Part shown: positions 1-12,600 of the stretch, piece after piece | Layout of the letters: each line of letters starts with the position of its first letter | Position numbering within the stretch: the stretch's first letter is position 1 | Assembly: GCA_946902985.2 (NCBI GenBank) | Contig: OX336397.1 | Span: 148,173,890-148,237,889 of the forward strand | Source of the DNA: Meconema thalassinum | Taxonomy: Eukaryota > Arthropoda > Insecta > Orthoptera > Tettigoniidae | DNA: 64,000 nt | Reading direction: 5' to 3' | Program-made: the position numbers and the translations under genes | The notes under the pieces: generated by a model | What the model was told of the DNA's origin: nothing | The model's database searches: none | What the model saw: only the letters and a program-made list of their open reading frames with translations

Positions 1-1
1 G

Positions 2-181
2 TGTACCAGGGTAATTAATGGACATTTTGAGAGTGAACCCAGCAAGTATTTTCGTAATATTGATAGACTTTGCTATCAGGTAATGAACTCACTTGTGAAG
101 AGGCATAGCCGTGTCAGAACAGATGACAGGTGTTTTGGAAGTCGAGAAACCCGTTATGAACATTTCCCAGACAGTCAACGA
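2..181 (+). other. Open reading frame entering from the window edge (unassigned)
   Basis: A frame is open from base 2 to a TGA at 179-181, about 59 codons, with no internal stop and no start codon because it runs off the window. A GTAATG at about 88 could be a splice donor, which would make the first ~29 codons the end of an exon. I recognise no family. It could equally be chance or a transposon tail. Confidence 0.15.
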
Positions 182-1985
182 TGATTTCCATTGAGAGTAT
201 GACTAAATGACAAACACTTCTGATACGTATTCCTGAAGGAATAGTTAGGAAGTCAGTGACGTTCGACTGACAGAGATCATTGGCTAACCAAGGTTTTTTC
301 TAGCATGTTTATGCTGGAGTTTTATAAAGGTCAAGCAACGTACGCTATAAATTGTTTTGATATAGGGTGACTCCCAGGTCATGAATTCATATTAAGTTTT
401 TCGCACATGTTGTAAGCGAATAACCTTTAATCATTTCTTTGATATTATAAGATAAGTTTTCATTCGATTAACCAGACATTTTGATAGGCAATTTTTCTCA
501 CTTTATGTGAATGTTTATGTCCGTGTTTTGACACGTGAACTTTTATAGTATTTGTGCTTGCCGGCAGATTTAAGTTTCAACTTAACTGACCGAGGATGTT
601 TCAAGTGAGCTAGTGTGCCACTAAAAATACTGATTGTCTGGAAACCGGAGTCTTTAAGTAGCCCGTGTTATTGTGTTTGCCGGCAGATTATAATCTCCCG
701 ATTATTCTGACTGAGCACTTTCGTTCGTGTGTTTTTCTGAACCACAACGATTGCTTTAGGATGTTAGTGACATTGCTTGTCGCTTGTTTACTTTGTTGAG
801 TACCGGTGGGGTAACTCATTCGATAGATAGAAGATAGATAGATCAGTTGTCATGATTTGTCATTATTTCAGGTGATGTTATCATTCTGAAACATCACTTT
901 ATTTTCATGTTTCATCAATCAGGGGTGTTTTTAGTACCACTGCCCATGCTTTGCTTTGCTATTTCTAATGTATTTAAGTCTCGTCGAGAGGGTTATTTAC
1001 ATTTAGTTAGGGGATGTTTTTGCTGTTTTTTTTTAATTTAGATAGTGGATTAACTAATTTCAAGCCCTTCGATGGTAGGATAGGAGTTTGATTTATTCAA
1101 TAAATCATTTTACGAATTTTACTTAAGCCTGGATGTTATCATTTAATAGATTGTGTTTTTGGGGGTGCATTTCTTTGTGTGTCTTTGACATTGCCAAATG
1201 ATGGGGTCCTGATCCTCAGGGATTTCGAGTCTTGTGCCGGCTAGTCCCACAAGGAGTGCATTCCGATCCTCTTCGGCAATGTTTTTGAAGGATAGGGTTG
1301 TCTGGGAGGCCACGCATGGTTGGTGGTGACCAAAAAACCTCCTCTAACGGGCACAATACGGAGTATAAAACAGAACCATATTCAAGTAGTACATTTGAGC
1401 AAAGCTTGTTGGAAAATACATTTTAAACACAAATAATTTGTAATTGAGACTCAAACAAATTCACTTATACTGAGTGAATCATAATTCGTGTTACAAACTT
1501 CTTGGGGTTGTAGAGGGGACTATGTAGAAAACATTTTGACTAGGAACCCATGTCGAGACATGTATCGTTTCGATACTAAGTCAGTTTGACTCGACTGCAC
1601 ATCTCCCACTTCACTAGAGACACGTATGCACTACAAGAGTTGTTCCACGTAGTGACCCTGTTGTTCATTGCTCAACATGTATCTGCTCAACCTATTGTCA
1701 TACACACGTCCCATGAGATCTGGTATGTGTTCAATAATGCGCTGCCGCCAGAACGCGTGGAACAAGATCATCCGACTCGGCAAGAGTCTCATAAATAAGG
1801 TTCTTCATGTGTCCCACAGGAGGAGGTCGAGAGGAGTTAATTCTGGCGATCATGTTGGCACGAAATTGGACCACCACATTCCCCCGAATGTTTGTTCGAA
1901 ACGTTCGCGGGCTACACGTACAAAGTGCGCTGGTGTTGATACCACATTTGCTGACGTAGTGCCAATGGCAAATCTTCACAGAACA
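182..1985. other. Unassigned non-coding stretch
   Basis: AT-rich sequence with no supportable gene. A short GATA-type microsatellite lies at about 820-845. Short ORFs between 1586 and 2024 overlap one another on both strands and show no recognisable domain, so I do not call them genes. Confidence 0.5.
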
Positions 1986-1994
1986 CTAGTGCTT

Positions 1995-2165
1995 AGAGAC
2001 AGACCAGCGGCGCTAACGAAGTGACCCGAATACTCACGACTTCAACCGATCATCCATCACCCTCGAGACAGACCAGCGGAGCAGTCAGCTGTTCCTCGCT
2101 GAGACAGACCAGCGCAGCGGGGCTATAAGAACATACTCGAAACTTCACAACCTAGACCAATCAAT
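1995..2165. repeat. Dispersed repeat with 'GAGACAGACCAGCG' motifs
   Basis: The motif GAGACAGACCAGCG occurs three times at irregular spacing. The whole ~180-bp block recurs in inverted orientation at about 33225-33400, with matching intervening sequence (for example GTCAGCTGTTCCTCG and CCGATCATCCATC). It is a dispersed repeat, probably part of a larger transposable element. I cannot assign a superfamily. Confidence 0.55.
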
Positions 2166-2256
2166 AGGGCTAGGATTATTATGTAAATACATATTCCTTC
2201 CCTTTGCTTATATATAACTTCTTCTTCATCTCGTCTTTCTCTTCCCCAATATGCCA

Positions 2257-2790
2257 TTAACGTGGGGTTGGGAGATAACCCCGGATCCATCTATTGTAAA
2301 TCTGCCTGTTCCTGGCGAGACCGCAGAGCTGCTGTATTGTCTTTCCTCTACTGGCTGTAACCTGCATCATCTTCTCTTCCCATGTTATCCTCGGTCGTCC
2401 AATGGGTCTCCGGCCCTGCACTCTCGACTCCATATACAGCCGTGGTTTCCTCTCCATTCCCATTCTCATAATGTGCCCAAACCAGGAGAGCTGACGATCC
2501 TCGATTTTCCTCTCCACTGCATGAACCTCGGGCTCCTCTCGGATACGTACGTTCCCTACTTGGTCCCGCCGCGTGTTTCCTGCTATCAGCCGGAGGCACT
2601 TCATTTGGCCTGCATTGACCATGCTGACGCCACTTCTACTCACCGTTCAAATCTCGCTGCCGTAGATAAATATATACTCGATGACCGTCTTATAGACCCT
2701 TGTCTTGGTCTTCCGGCTCACCTCCTTCTTCCCAAACACGCAGTTGTTCAGGGCTAGGTTGTATGCATTTGTAGCCTTATCTACTCTATT
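2257..2790 (-). pseudogene. LINE (non-LTR retrotransposon) ORF2 C-terminal fragment
   Basis: Read on the minus strand, this matches the C-terminal part of insect endonuclease-reverse transcriptases: a 'YGSE' stretch followed by an in-frame stop, then 'LSWFGHIMRM' and 'GRRPIGRPRITWEE', ending in a short Arg-rich tail. The catalytic RT domain is absent. The longest open segment runs from 2643 to 2257, and the upstream part is interrupted by a stop near 2650. It is a 5'-truncated, dead LINE copy lying against the left end of the LTR retrotransposon. Confidence 0.7.
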
Positions 2791-3485
2791 TCAAACTTCT
2801 TCTTATCCTATATATATATATTGTGCCCAACAGGTCACGGCAGTCTGGCATCGAACTCAGGCCTTAAACAGAGAAGACCAGGCAAATGGTTATGCCTAAG
2901 GTCGAACCAGTGGTCTCTAAGGGGGAGCCATTATATGGAACCCACAGAGCAATGAGAGGTCTACTGACACATAATAGTCTAGCGTGATTTCATGATTATT
3001 TAGGTGCAAATCATAGCAATTTAAAGGAAAAATTATAAGCAAAATGCAAGGGAATGTACGTTTTCAGTGCATACGAAGTCGAGAGAAGGCTAGTTTGAAG
3101 TCTGACAAATTACTTTAGAAAGTAGGCGGGGTAGGCCTGGCGCCTACGGAACTATTTCCGTCTAGGGCGGTCAGACAGCTCAAAATTAATGACCCGGGAA
3201 TTCACCGGTCGACAACGAGCAAAGCTTTGGCGGGACCAAGCCCACAAGAAATTAATTAATTACAGATAAATGGAGCATTGTAATGCAATGGAACATATAC
3301 ACAGATGAATGTATTCACGGAGGAGTAATTTAGGAGTGGTTTTTCACCTAAAATTACGCCTATTTCTCAAAATGACCGCATTACAACCTAACTCACGCTC
3401 GAGAGCAGGAATACTTTAACCAACCAGCCGGAAACCCCCACCGTGGCATCCCACGCGCTGAACTAAGGCAATTAATTGCAATTAA

Positions 3486-3773
3486 TTGGCCGAAGCGATC
3501 GCCGGCACGCGAGTGTTTTTAAAACCTCCACGCCTGGATAAACAAGATGCAGAGGTTATTTCGGCTGAAGACGGAGTATTTCAAGAAGGGAGTCGCTCTC
3601 ACGTGTCCCGTGAACTATTTTGTGCAAGAAACCAATATAAGGGAGAGCAGCCTACGCCAAGGGTCAGTTACAGTCAGTTACGGTCAGTTGAAAAGCAGTT
3701 GAAGGCAGTTGAAGACGTCAGACGGTCGCTCGAGTTGGAAGTTAGTCCTTTGTCTACAAGCGCTCTGCAGTAA
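3486..3773 (+). other. 95-codon open frame inside the 5' LTR
   Basis: An open frame of 95 codons, identical in the 3' LTR (14034-14321), begins just after an ATTAATT-rich stretch at a non-ATG codon (TTG). The predicted product is charged and has no domain I recognise. Identity between LTRs is expected for a young element and does not show coding constraint. It may simply be 5' leader or promoter sequence. Confidence 0.2.
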
Positions 3774-4083
3774 GCACGCCAATTATTAAAATATCAGCGT
3801 ACCGCCGTTGAAGACAATGGAAGCAAATTGTAAGCTTCATCTGTAATAATGAAGTGCATCAAAAGTAACTCGATGCAGATATTTCTGTATTATCTGACAC
3901 AGATATAAATTCGCTACAGCGAATAGGAACTGATAATGTTTGGAACAGTTCGTATACCGGAAGGTATCGTCAAATATATGACATCAGCATCAGGAGCACT
4001 CCAGTGATGGGAGAGTGGAAGTTATTGCCACCTAACCAGGACAGTGAGGTGAACGGGAGTGCAGGGAACTAGGATCGAACATC

Positions 4084-4090
4084 TATAAAA
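4084..4090 (+). promoter_or_regulatory. Candidate TATA box in the 5' LTR
   Basis: TATAAAA lies about 2.4 kb before the LTR end and is preserved at 14632-14638 in the 3' LTR. It is a candidate core promoter for genomic RNA. Other TATA-like sequences exist in the LTR (for example TATAAGG near 3639), so the true start is not fixed by sequence alone. Confidence 0.35.
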
Positions 4091-6519
4091 ACGCTACTAG
4101 ATTTCACGGAGACCAGCGGTTATCATAAGTTCATCGCATCTCTGAGGTCAAGCGTAGGTGAAATCCAGATTAAGGATCAACATGTGAAATGATAAATAAA
4201 GTGTATAAATTGTGAAATAATAATTTAAAGTGTTAATGTGTTTAATGATTAATATTCAGTGTTTATCAGTGGTAAAGGCCACTTGTGATAATATGTGTAT
4301 CATGTGTAAAAAGTGTGAATCTCAGTGTTGTGTATTGGATATCATGATGGATTAAGTCAATCATCATGGTAGAGCTCAGGCGAAGATACTGGTACTTTCC
4401 AGCCAGAAGAAAACGTGAGTACACATGCAAATAATAGCATTATAATGGCATAGTTCACCATGTAACGATTAATCACTTTGAAATTAAAGATGTAATAGTC
4501 ACTTACTGAACGAGTTTTCACCACTCGTCTTGAATAAAGTATGACTTGGAAGGTGATTTGCTTAGGACCATTTAGGTCAAAAATAGTGATGGATCTAAAC
4601 GTTAAAATAATAATACTAATAATAATAACTGGGGTCGGCAACCATAAAGTAAGGGCAAAGTTGGCCTAAGTAATGTTCAAATAGTGTCATGTCTAATTTA
4701 AGATACTGTCATTTGGTAAACAGTAAAGAATGTAGTGTGGAATATAGGGAATACGAGAGCTTTTCTCAGTGTCAGTGAAATTTTGAATGAATATGTGAAA
4801 TTAAAGTAAGCCAGTATATTTATACATTTGTGTTAGGAGCTATGTAAAGCTTTGGCTTAAATAGTATAACAGGAAGAACGCAGGTACCTTGATAATGGAG
4901 TCATATATGTGAAATATTGTTGAGCCGCATATAGCGTGCAGATTAACGTAGAATCCAGTGATTTACGTAAGATAAGCACGGGAAAGACTAGTATAGCTTG
5001 CGCGTGAGGTGAAAATTGGCTTAATCTTCGAGAAGTATCGCCTTTGTGCATACTGTATTTGTTACGCAGCGATTTGGATAGATTCTGTCTATTGCCAACG
5101 CTTGCATTGTATTATAGCCACTATGGACGCCCAGCGAGGCGCGGTGTGCATTCATACTTATGGTCTGCCCGAGAGGTAGAATCATATTCGTCGACGAGGG
5201 ACGTGGTTCCCAAACAATATATGTAAATGACAGCTGCTGATGATAACCATGGGGTTTCATTATGATGCGCGTCTTAAAAAGCCACAAGTAATCACCTTAG
5301 AACGACAAGGCTATCATTGGAATTTCACCCCTGCCATGAATGTTTAATAGGAGCCATTTGAGCCCAAATACACTGTAAAGTTAGGTGTTAATTAATTAAA
5401 TGACTCAATTACTTAGGACTATGCCTAGCGGATCTTTACTGTTATATCATTGTAAACAAGGTTGGCCTTGACGGTAGAGAGAGACAGGGAATATAGACCA
5501 TTTCCGTGGCAGCCATCTTGGAGAGCTGTCTGGAACGAATTTTATGACCTGCTGAGGGAAGGGGAGGTTGCCCGACCGATCCCTTGTCAATTACAGTCAC
5601 AATAGGACACTGAGAGATCTCGTTATTCAATATGCAATTAAAATATAAGTATTTTAGTGATGCCAATGGAATTAAATGGCGTCTGGCAACTCACATATGT
5701 GGTTGAACCATAGAAATCAGATGATATTTGGCGAAGTTATCCTCTGAGGGGGAAAGCTGAACCAAAATAATGTAGGCATCTTCTTTAAAGTGCATTTTGC
5801 CAGTTTATGCTAATTTAGGAAAAACGGGTATGTGTTTTTCCCAGAACATGACACAGTTGTATCTATGATAAGTCCGACAAGACCCAGATAATCGTTATAT
5901 GGTGAAACTATAAATATTCTATCCATGTTTATGTGTATTTTATGATTAAGAAGCATGACTCATTTTCCTAGAGCGTTCATAGGGATGGAAAGAAGGAAGA
6001 TGATTCGCACGACACAACAAATATTTGCTAATAAATGTAGGAAACATTGATGTAATGCTAATTAAAGTAAATGCCGTAGGAGACGGAATAATGTCTTAAT
6101 AATATCATGTTTATGTGACATGTGGTTTTTGTGTTAAGATAATTCCATTAAATAAAATTGTGTCACATGACGAACACTATGAAAACCTTGTAATCTGAAC
6201 TATTATTGACAGGATATTAGAAGTAGGTTTGAGTGCATTGTAGCGCTATTTTTTAAGGAGAAAGCTCACAGAATAACCCTATTTATTTGTGGGAATTAAT
6301 TGTAATTTGTCCTTTGTTTGTATTTGTTGTACAGCCATGATTTTAGACCAGTAAATATTTTATTCATAGGAATGTTGCGTATTTCCTGTAGAGTAGTTAC
6401 CTGGTAGACTCAAATCCTGAGCATGTGGTCGTATTGTGGGCAGGAACGTCCCATACCTCGAAAGACCGTGAGCTAGTTGGGATACGAACACATGGTCCAC
6501 ATGGTGACAATCGGGTACA

Positions 6520-6537
6520 TGGGGGAGTTGTCTCTGT
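6520..6537 (+). promoter_or_regulatory. Primer-binding site
   Basis: The first bases after the 5' LTR are TGGGGGAGTTG. A PBS begins TGG because it pairs with the CCA end of a tRNA, and this one begins with no gap after the LTR. I cannot name the tRNA with confidence. Confidence 0.6.
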
Positions 6538-7300
6538 ACTTGGATTGAGTCGCAGGTAATTACTTAAGTCGGTCAAGGTATTAATGGTAGAAGCAAATAT
6601 AGCATAGAAATTAGGACAGAATAGGAAGACCGCATCCCATTTGTTAATAAGCCACCACATTAAAAATAATTGTTAATCCTCCATAAGACATGCTTATATA
6701 TAAATGTAACTTTCATAAACCATAGCCATAGATAACCCATTATTATTAACATGACGCTGACATGTGGGGCCAGTTTAAAATACAGGTAACCTCCACGTAA
6801 GCATCATAGGCATGGGCATGGCATAAATAAGCATGTTACTACCCACATTTAAGGTTATTTAACATGGCATGGCCCAATGTGGGGCATTCGGCAGTAAAAA
6901 CCACTCCTTGGACAGTTTTAATAATAAATTAGAATATGGCCCATGTCTTACAAATAGCCATACCATTTGAGCTTTAAATTTAACATGGCGCCCGTACGTG
7001 GATGGCTTATGGGATTCAGAAAAAACCCATAATAATAGCATGGTTTTCATGGGGAAAACCATAGAAATATTTTTTTTTCCTCAAACTTTGTTTGAGCGAT
7101 TGTGAGTCTTTCTAGATGATGTTCAGACGTCAGACAAATGTTGTCAGACGGGTACGAGGGTCTATACCCATTCCATAGTTAGTTTTGACATTTATAATAT
7201 GTTGTTGTTGTTGTCGCGGGATCGGAATCTTTTCTTTCCAATAGAACGCGCCAGTGTCTTCAGCTAGGGCCTACCTGAATCTCAAATTAAGTAGTACAGG
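6538..7300 (+). other. Gypsy 5' leader (untranslated)
   Basis: About 760 bp between the PBS and the Gag start with no long sense ORF. It includes several near-copies of CATGG/CATAG motifs and a GTTGTTGTTGTTGTC tract near 7201. It is presumably leader and packaging sequence. Confidence 0.5.
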
Positions 7301-9616
7301 ATGGCCGGAACGGAAGAGGTACTCAGGTGTATCGCCGAGTTAAGGGAACATTTCGATGTTACTAATGATAAAAGTAAGGAGGAATCCAAAGCATTTAAAG
7401 ATGAGGTAAGCCAGATGTTGGCTACAGTAAATACTAGACTAGAGGCTAATTAAGCCGAAATAAATACTCGACTAGAGGCTAGTCAAACTAATGTAAACAC
7501 GCAGTTAGAATTAAACCTAGTAGAGGTTAATAAGAAAATGGACGACGTTAAAGAGTCTGTCCAGAGACAGGTAACTAAGAATATTGTTAGCGTGATCTCA
7601 GAAATGCAAAATGATAACGATAAACGCTTTGAGTCTATTGAATTAAAATTAGAAAGCAATTTGCAAATGTGCAGAGAGTCACAGCGTGAAATTAACGATA
7701 ATTTAAACAGTATGTCCCGGGAGCTTAAAGACATTCAAAGTCAGAATGAGGCTAACACTAAACGTCAGTTAGAACAATTTAACACGTTTACTCAGACCGT
7801 GGATCATAGGTTCGAGGATAATGAAGAAAAATGGAATACGCGAATGGCAGGTTATGCCAAGGCTGTAGACGACGCCTTAAGAAAGCAGGACCGGAATATC
7901 CTTGACCAATGCAAGGAAATGCAGGAAATAAAGACGTCTGATCGGGATAATAAGGAAATAATGTCTAATATGAAGATACAAGTTGGAAAAGTGCAGAAAG
8001 AGTTGGAACAAACTCAGAACGACTTAGCAGTTATCCATAAAAGACAGGACGAAGACCAAGGAGAAATCACGAAAATAAGGACTGAAATCTCTCATATACA
8101 AGGTCACATTCAACGGGAAGTTACAGGCTTACGCGAAGAGTTAGAGCTTCGAGAAGGCTTAAAGACTGAAGCCAGTGATAAGACTCTTGCCGAGGTAAGA
8201 GAAAGTCTAGCAGGGGAAATTATCCACCTGAAGGAAAACCTTAAGGATAATAAAGAAAAGGTATTTTCTATGGCAGAAAGAAACCGAGATCGTCTAGAGA
8301 AAATAGAACGAGAGGTATTAGCTCGTTTGGAAAGGACTGAAAACAGGCACAGCCAATTAGAAACTAGAATGATAGCGCAGGAAGAATCCATGTTGCGGAA
8401 TCCTAGGTCTAGCGAAGGAAGTATAGACGAGAATAGGAGGAATAAATGGGCAGAGATAGAAATACAGCCCACTCCAAAGAATGCAGCAATGCCAAGTGAC
8501 AGCCCGTATGCCACACCTGGTATGCCAATGGCTATGTCAACACCGCAGGAAAATGCTGTACAGAACCAAATAGTCACAGTTATAAGGGCTAGTGATGAAA
8601 AACCAAAGAAATACTCTGGGAGTAATTCTAATATGACACCCAAGTACTGGCTTAAAGAAGTTTCCGAGTACTTGAATGATGCGAAAGTACCGCCAGAGCG
8701 CAGGTTGAGAGCGATTGAAAAACTAACCGATGGGGAGTGTGCTCTATGGTTTAGAAGTTTTAGGTACACGTTTGACACCGTTGAGGAATTTCGCCAAGCA
8801 TTTTTAAGCAGGTATTGGAACGCGAGCGTACAACAAAACCTCAGACTGGACTTGTATTCCAGGCGTTACAGTACTAGTAACCCGACCAAGTACGGAGAGT
8901 TTTTTGTGAACCAATTATGCCGTTTTCGCGAGCTCGATGAAGGGCTCAGAGAGTCAGATTTATGCATAGCAATAGCTAAGCAGCTGCCGTATGAAGTGCA
9001 GCGCCTGCTAATCTCAGCAAACGCTAAAACTGCAATCGATATGGAGGAGGTGCTGAGACAACTTGATTTAACCACAGTGCAGCACGCAAGACAAAGTCGA
9101 CATGTGGAGCAAGTTAATATGACGAATACGCCGATCGAGCCAACGAAGGTGCAGACGAAATGCAAGTCTACAAGCACCGAAACAGAAAAATCCGACTGGC
9201 AGCGCGAAGGACGCGAAAACCAAAATTGGAGGCCAGCGTATCGAGGAGGTTCGAACCGTGGTAACCGAGGAAGGAAAAACTGGAATCAGCGTGGTACCAG
9301 AGACCAGCAGCTGGATAACAGAAGAAATTACGGCCGAAATGGGAATAACCAAGGATGGAGATCCCAAGAGCAGAGTCGTGGGTTCGATGAAGAGGCGGAA
9401 GAACGCTATCATGCATCTTTAAGATACATGGAAGAGCGCGGAGATGATCCAAGACAATCGCGAGTTCACTGGGATGAAGCGATTCGAAATAGAAGGTCAC
9501 CCGACATATATCAAAATGATGATGGTGCCAAAAGTCTGGAACTTCAACAGCATGAAGACAGGCAGAAGAACTCCACAAAGAATGGAGCAATTGAAAAAAA
9601 AAAACACCAATTTTAA
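7301..9616 (+). CDS. gag: Gag of the Gypsy element, with an in-frame stop at codon 51
   Basis: The reading frame starts at ATG 7301 and runs in phase to TAA 9614-9616 (771 codons), but codon 51 (7451-7453) is TAA. The longest uninterrupted part starts at the ATG at 7538. The flanking 'NTRLEA' repeats show the frame is continuous across the stop, so a CAA-to-TAA change is likely. The N-terminal half is Lys/Glu/Gln-rich and reads as a long coiled coil. A Retrotrans_gag-like capsid segment follows (about residues 435-510, with YWLKEV, ALWFRSF, FRQAFLSRYW). The C-terminus is an Arg/Gly/Asn-rich basic tail; I see no CCHC zinc knuckle. An 11-A run just before the stop is the likely frameshift site into pol. 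Confidence 0.85.
9594..9604 (+). promoter_or_regulatory. Probable -1 ribosomal frameshift site (A11) between gag and pol
   Basis: Gag ends in a run of eleven A. The pol frame is -1 relative to gag, and it opens at 9595 directly after a TGA in that frame, so the only place to enter pol from gag is the A run. It contains A AAA AAA heptamers. Frameshifting is inferred from frame geometry. No downstream pseudoknot was tested. Confidence 0.65.
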
Positions 9617-12600
9617 ATGACCAGAGAGAGATAGGTTCAGGATGGAATACAGTAAATGTTATTAACTGGATTGCCAAACCTGAGGAGCTTATCGAAGACC
9701 TCGATGAAAGAACGGTCAATGTAAGAAGGGAACTACCTATTATTATTGTAAACATTGCGGGAACGAAAGTAAGAAGTCTCATTGATACAGGATCAACAGT
9801 GAGCTTGATAACCCAGGCATTATACAATGAAATCCAGAGTAAAATCCACGTATTGAAAATACCCATTTCAAGCGTGAAAATAAAAGGTGTCATACCAGAC
9901 AAAGTTATGATATGCAGATACCAAGTATTTTTAGATTTGCAGATAGGGAACTCTACATTCTCACAGAGCTTCCTACTTGTAAATAAGCTGCCATATAACC
10001 TTATTGTTGGGATGGATTTCATAAGAGAGTATAAAGTTATTATAGATCTCTCGCAAGACATTGTAATGTTTCGCGCAAGTGAGGGAAAGGAAGACTTAGA
10101 ACTCTCATTAAGGCATAATGAAGCGAGACAAGAAGAATACGTATGGCATACATACGGAGATATGACTGGGGAGGCAGTGTCGACAATAGAAGATATTGAG
10201 GAAGAGTTGGCAACACTGGCCGCAGACATTGAAAAGGATCTCGAACCAAAATTTGAAGAATGCCTGGAAGAGAAGATTGAGGAAGCTAAATTTGGGCCAG
10301 AATATAAGAAAATGCTAAGGGAACTGCTGTTCGAGTATAAAGGAGTCTTCGATTCGAGACCTGGCCGGATCAAGAATTTCCAGTATGCGTTTCAAGTCAG
10401 CGATTGGACGCCATTCAAACAGAAGCCGTATCCTGTAGCTGAGAAACATTATTTAAAGGTCAAAGAAGCGATACAGGAAATGCTAGAAGCAGGCGTCATT
10501 GTAAAGACAGCCACACCTTATGTCAGCCCACTGGTAGTTGTACCGAAACAGGATGGAAGTGTGAGGATATGCCTGGACCTACGAAATTTGAATTCCAAGG
10601 TCATACCGGAATTTGATACAGTTCCACCCATTAAGGAGGTACTCAGAAGGTTCAAAGGAAAGACTGTATTCTCAAATCTTGATCTAACGGCAAGTTTTCA
10701 CCATCTTGCTCTGGAAGAGAAAACAAGTCTGTTAACCGGATTTTTATTTGACCAGCACACGTACTCATACGTCCGTCTTCCATTTGGATTAAAAACAGCA
10801 GGTTCAGCGTTGATACGAGCGCTAGATAGGAACCTATCCGAAGAAGTAAAAGCTACAACCATATGCTACGTAGATGATATACTACTGACCTCTGAAACAG
10901 TTGAAGAACATGTCAGAGATCTACGCAAGTTGTTATATGACCTAAGTCAGGCTAACTTCAAGGTCAATATAAAGAAGTCTAACTTTGCTCAGAGAGAAGT
11001 TAAATTTCTAGGTCATGTAATCGATGCACAAGGAGTCAGGCCTAATCCGGGAAAACTGGAAGTCATAAAACGTTTCCCGAGACCAACGAAGGTAAAGAAC
11101 GTCAGGCAATATCTAGGCGTTATTGGATTCTTTTCGAACCATTGTCCGAAGTACACCGAGACTGTAGCACCACTCCAAGACTTACTTAAAAAGGGAGGAA
11201 GATGGCGATGGACGGAGCAATGCGAGGAAGCCTTCGTAAAATCTAAACAGATGCTGTTAGATTATGTGAAATTGGGATATCCTGACTACACTCAGAAATT
11301 TATCATCCAGACTGACGCATCCTTCATAGGCATTGGGGCTATGTTGTATCAGGAAAATAAGGACAGGCCAGAGGAGAGAACTTATATCGCATTCATCAGT
11401 AGAAGGTTGAGGCCAAATGAAAAGAATTATACGGTCACGGAGATCGAATTACTTGCGATACTGTATGCATTACAGTATTGGCACAAGCTGATTTATGGTT
11501 TTAGAATTATTTTGAGAACAGACCATAAAGCCCTAACGTTCCTGCTGAAAACTGACTTGTCGAGTCAAAGACTGACAAGGTGGTCCCTGTTCATACAACA
11601 ATTTCAAGTGGAAATAGAATATTGCCCGGGGAAGGACAATATCATACCTGATTTGCTAAGCAGATACCCTACAGCAGAGGAAGAAGAAACTCTAGCTATC
11701 GAGATAGAAGATAGAGATCAGAAGACCTTAGAGGACCTGAGGAACATCACCGTTTTTCAACGTGAAGATCCCTGGATACGGTTGATGATAAATTACTTCG
11801 AGGGAAAGCTGGATAGAGGAACCCCGATGTATATGGAAGCTGAAGCATTGTCAACGGAATATCTATGGTTTAACCAGATGCTACATAAATGGAGCGACTC
11901 TGACCACACAAAACCTAGGATTGTTGTACCACCAGCATTGCAGAGAAGGCTAGTTTGGCTAGCACACCGAGCTTTTGGACACTCAGGTGTAGATAAGACT
12001 GTTGCCCTGCTTAAAGAGGCGTTTATTTGGCCTAAACTTAGAGAAACAGTCAGAAATACTATCAGGACATGTGATATGTGCCAACGAGTAAAGCCTAACT
12101 CGTACTTAATGAGGCAGAAACCTATACCACTCTTACCAGAGAAGCCATGTCAGCTCCTGGCGCTGGACAACTTTGGGCCCCTGCCTAGAGCTAGAAGAGG
12201 AAATAAACACATCCTAGTTGCACTAGACGTGTTTTCCAAAATGGTAGTCCTGTGTCCAATTCAGAAAACCAGTACAAAACAAGTACTTAAGAGGCTGAAG
12301 GAAAGAATCATTCCTATATTAGGACAGCCAGAAAACATCTTATCGGATCACGGAAGCTGTTTTACCAGCGTAGAATTTCGCAGGGAGTTGGAAAATCTGG
12401 GCATAAGACAGATTTTGTCCACGGTTAGACACCCGGAGTCGAACTCCGCTGAAAGAGTTATGAGGGAGGTGCAAAAATACATGAAGATATACTGCTCTAC
12501 TGAGAATTGGAAATGGATTGACGTACTTGAGATTATTGAATATTGTATCAACAATACCGTGCACGAAGCTACAGGAGAGGTGCCAGTGAGCCTACATCTC

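Larger units (their letters stand above)
2822..6519 (+). repeat. 5' long terminal repeat (3,698 bp)
   Basis: Direct copy of 13370-17412 once the SINE insertion in the latter is removed; both are then exactly 3,698 bp. It starts TGTGCCCAAC and ends GGGTACA. At 3.7 kb it is very long for a Gypsy LTR. It contains TATA-like boxes, short GTCAGTT-type direct repeats near 3660-3720, and several AATAAA signals toward its right half. Confidence 0.93.

Noticed and set aside
4357..4641. Minus-strand ORFs in the LTRs (94, 88, 74 codons)
   Set aside because: Present in both LTRs only because LTRs are copies; no recognisable domain.
8110..10373. Long minus-strand ORFs under gag and pol
   Set aside because: Antisense shadows of real sense genes; Ser/Leu/Phe-rich with no family resemblance.
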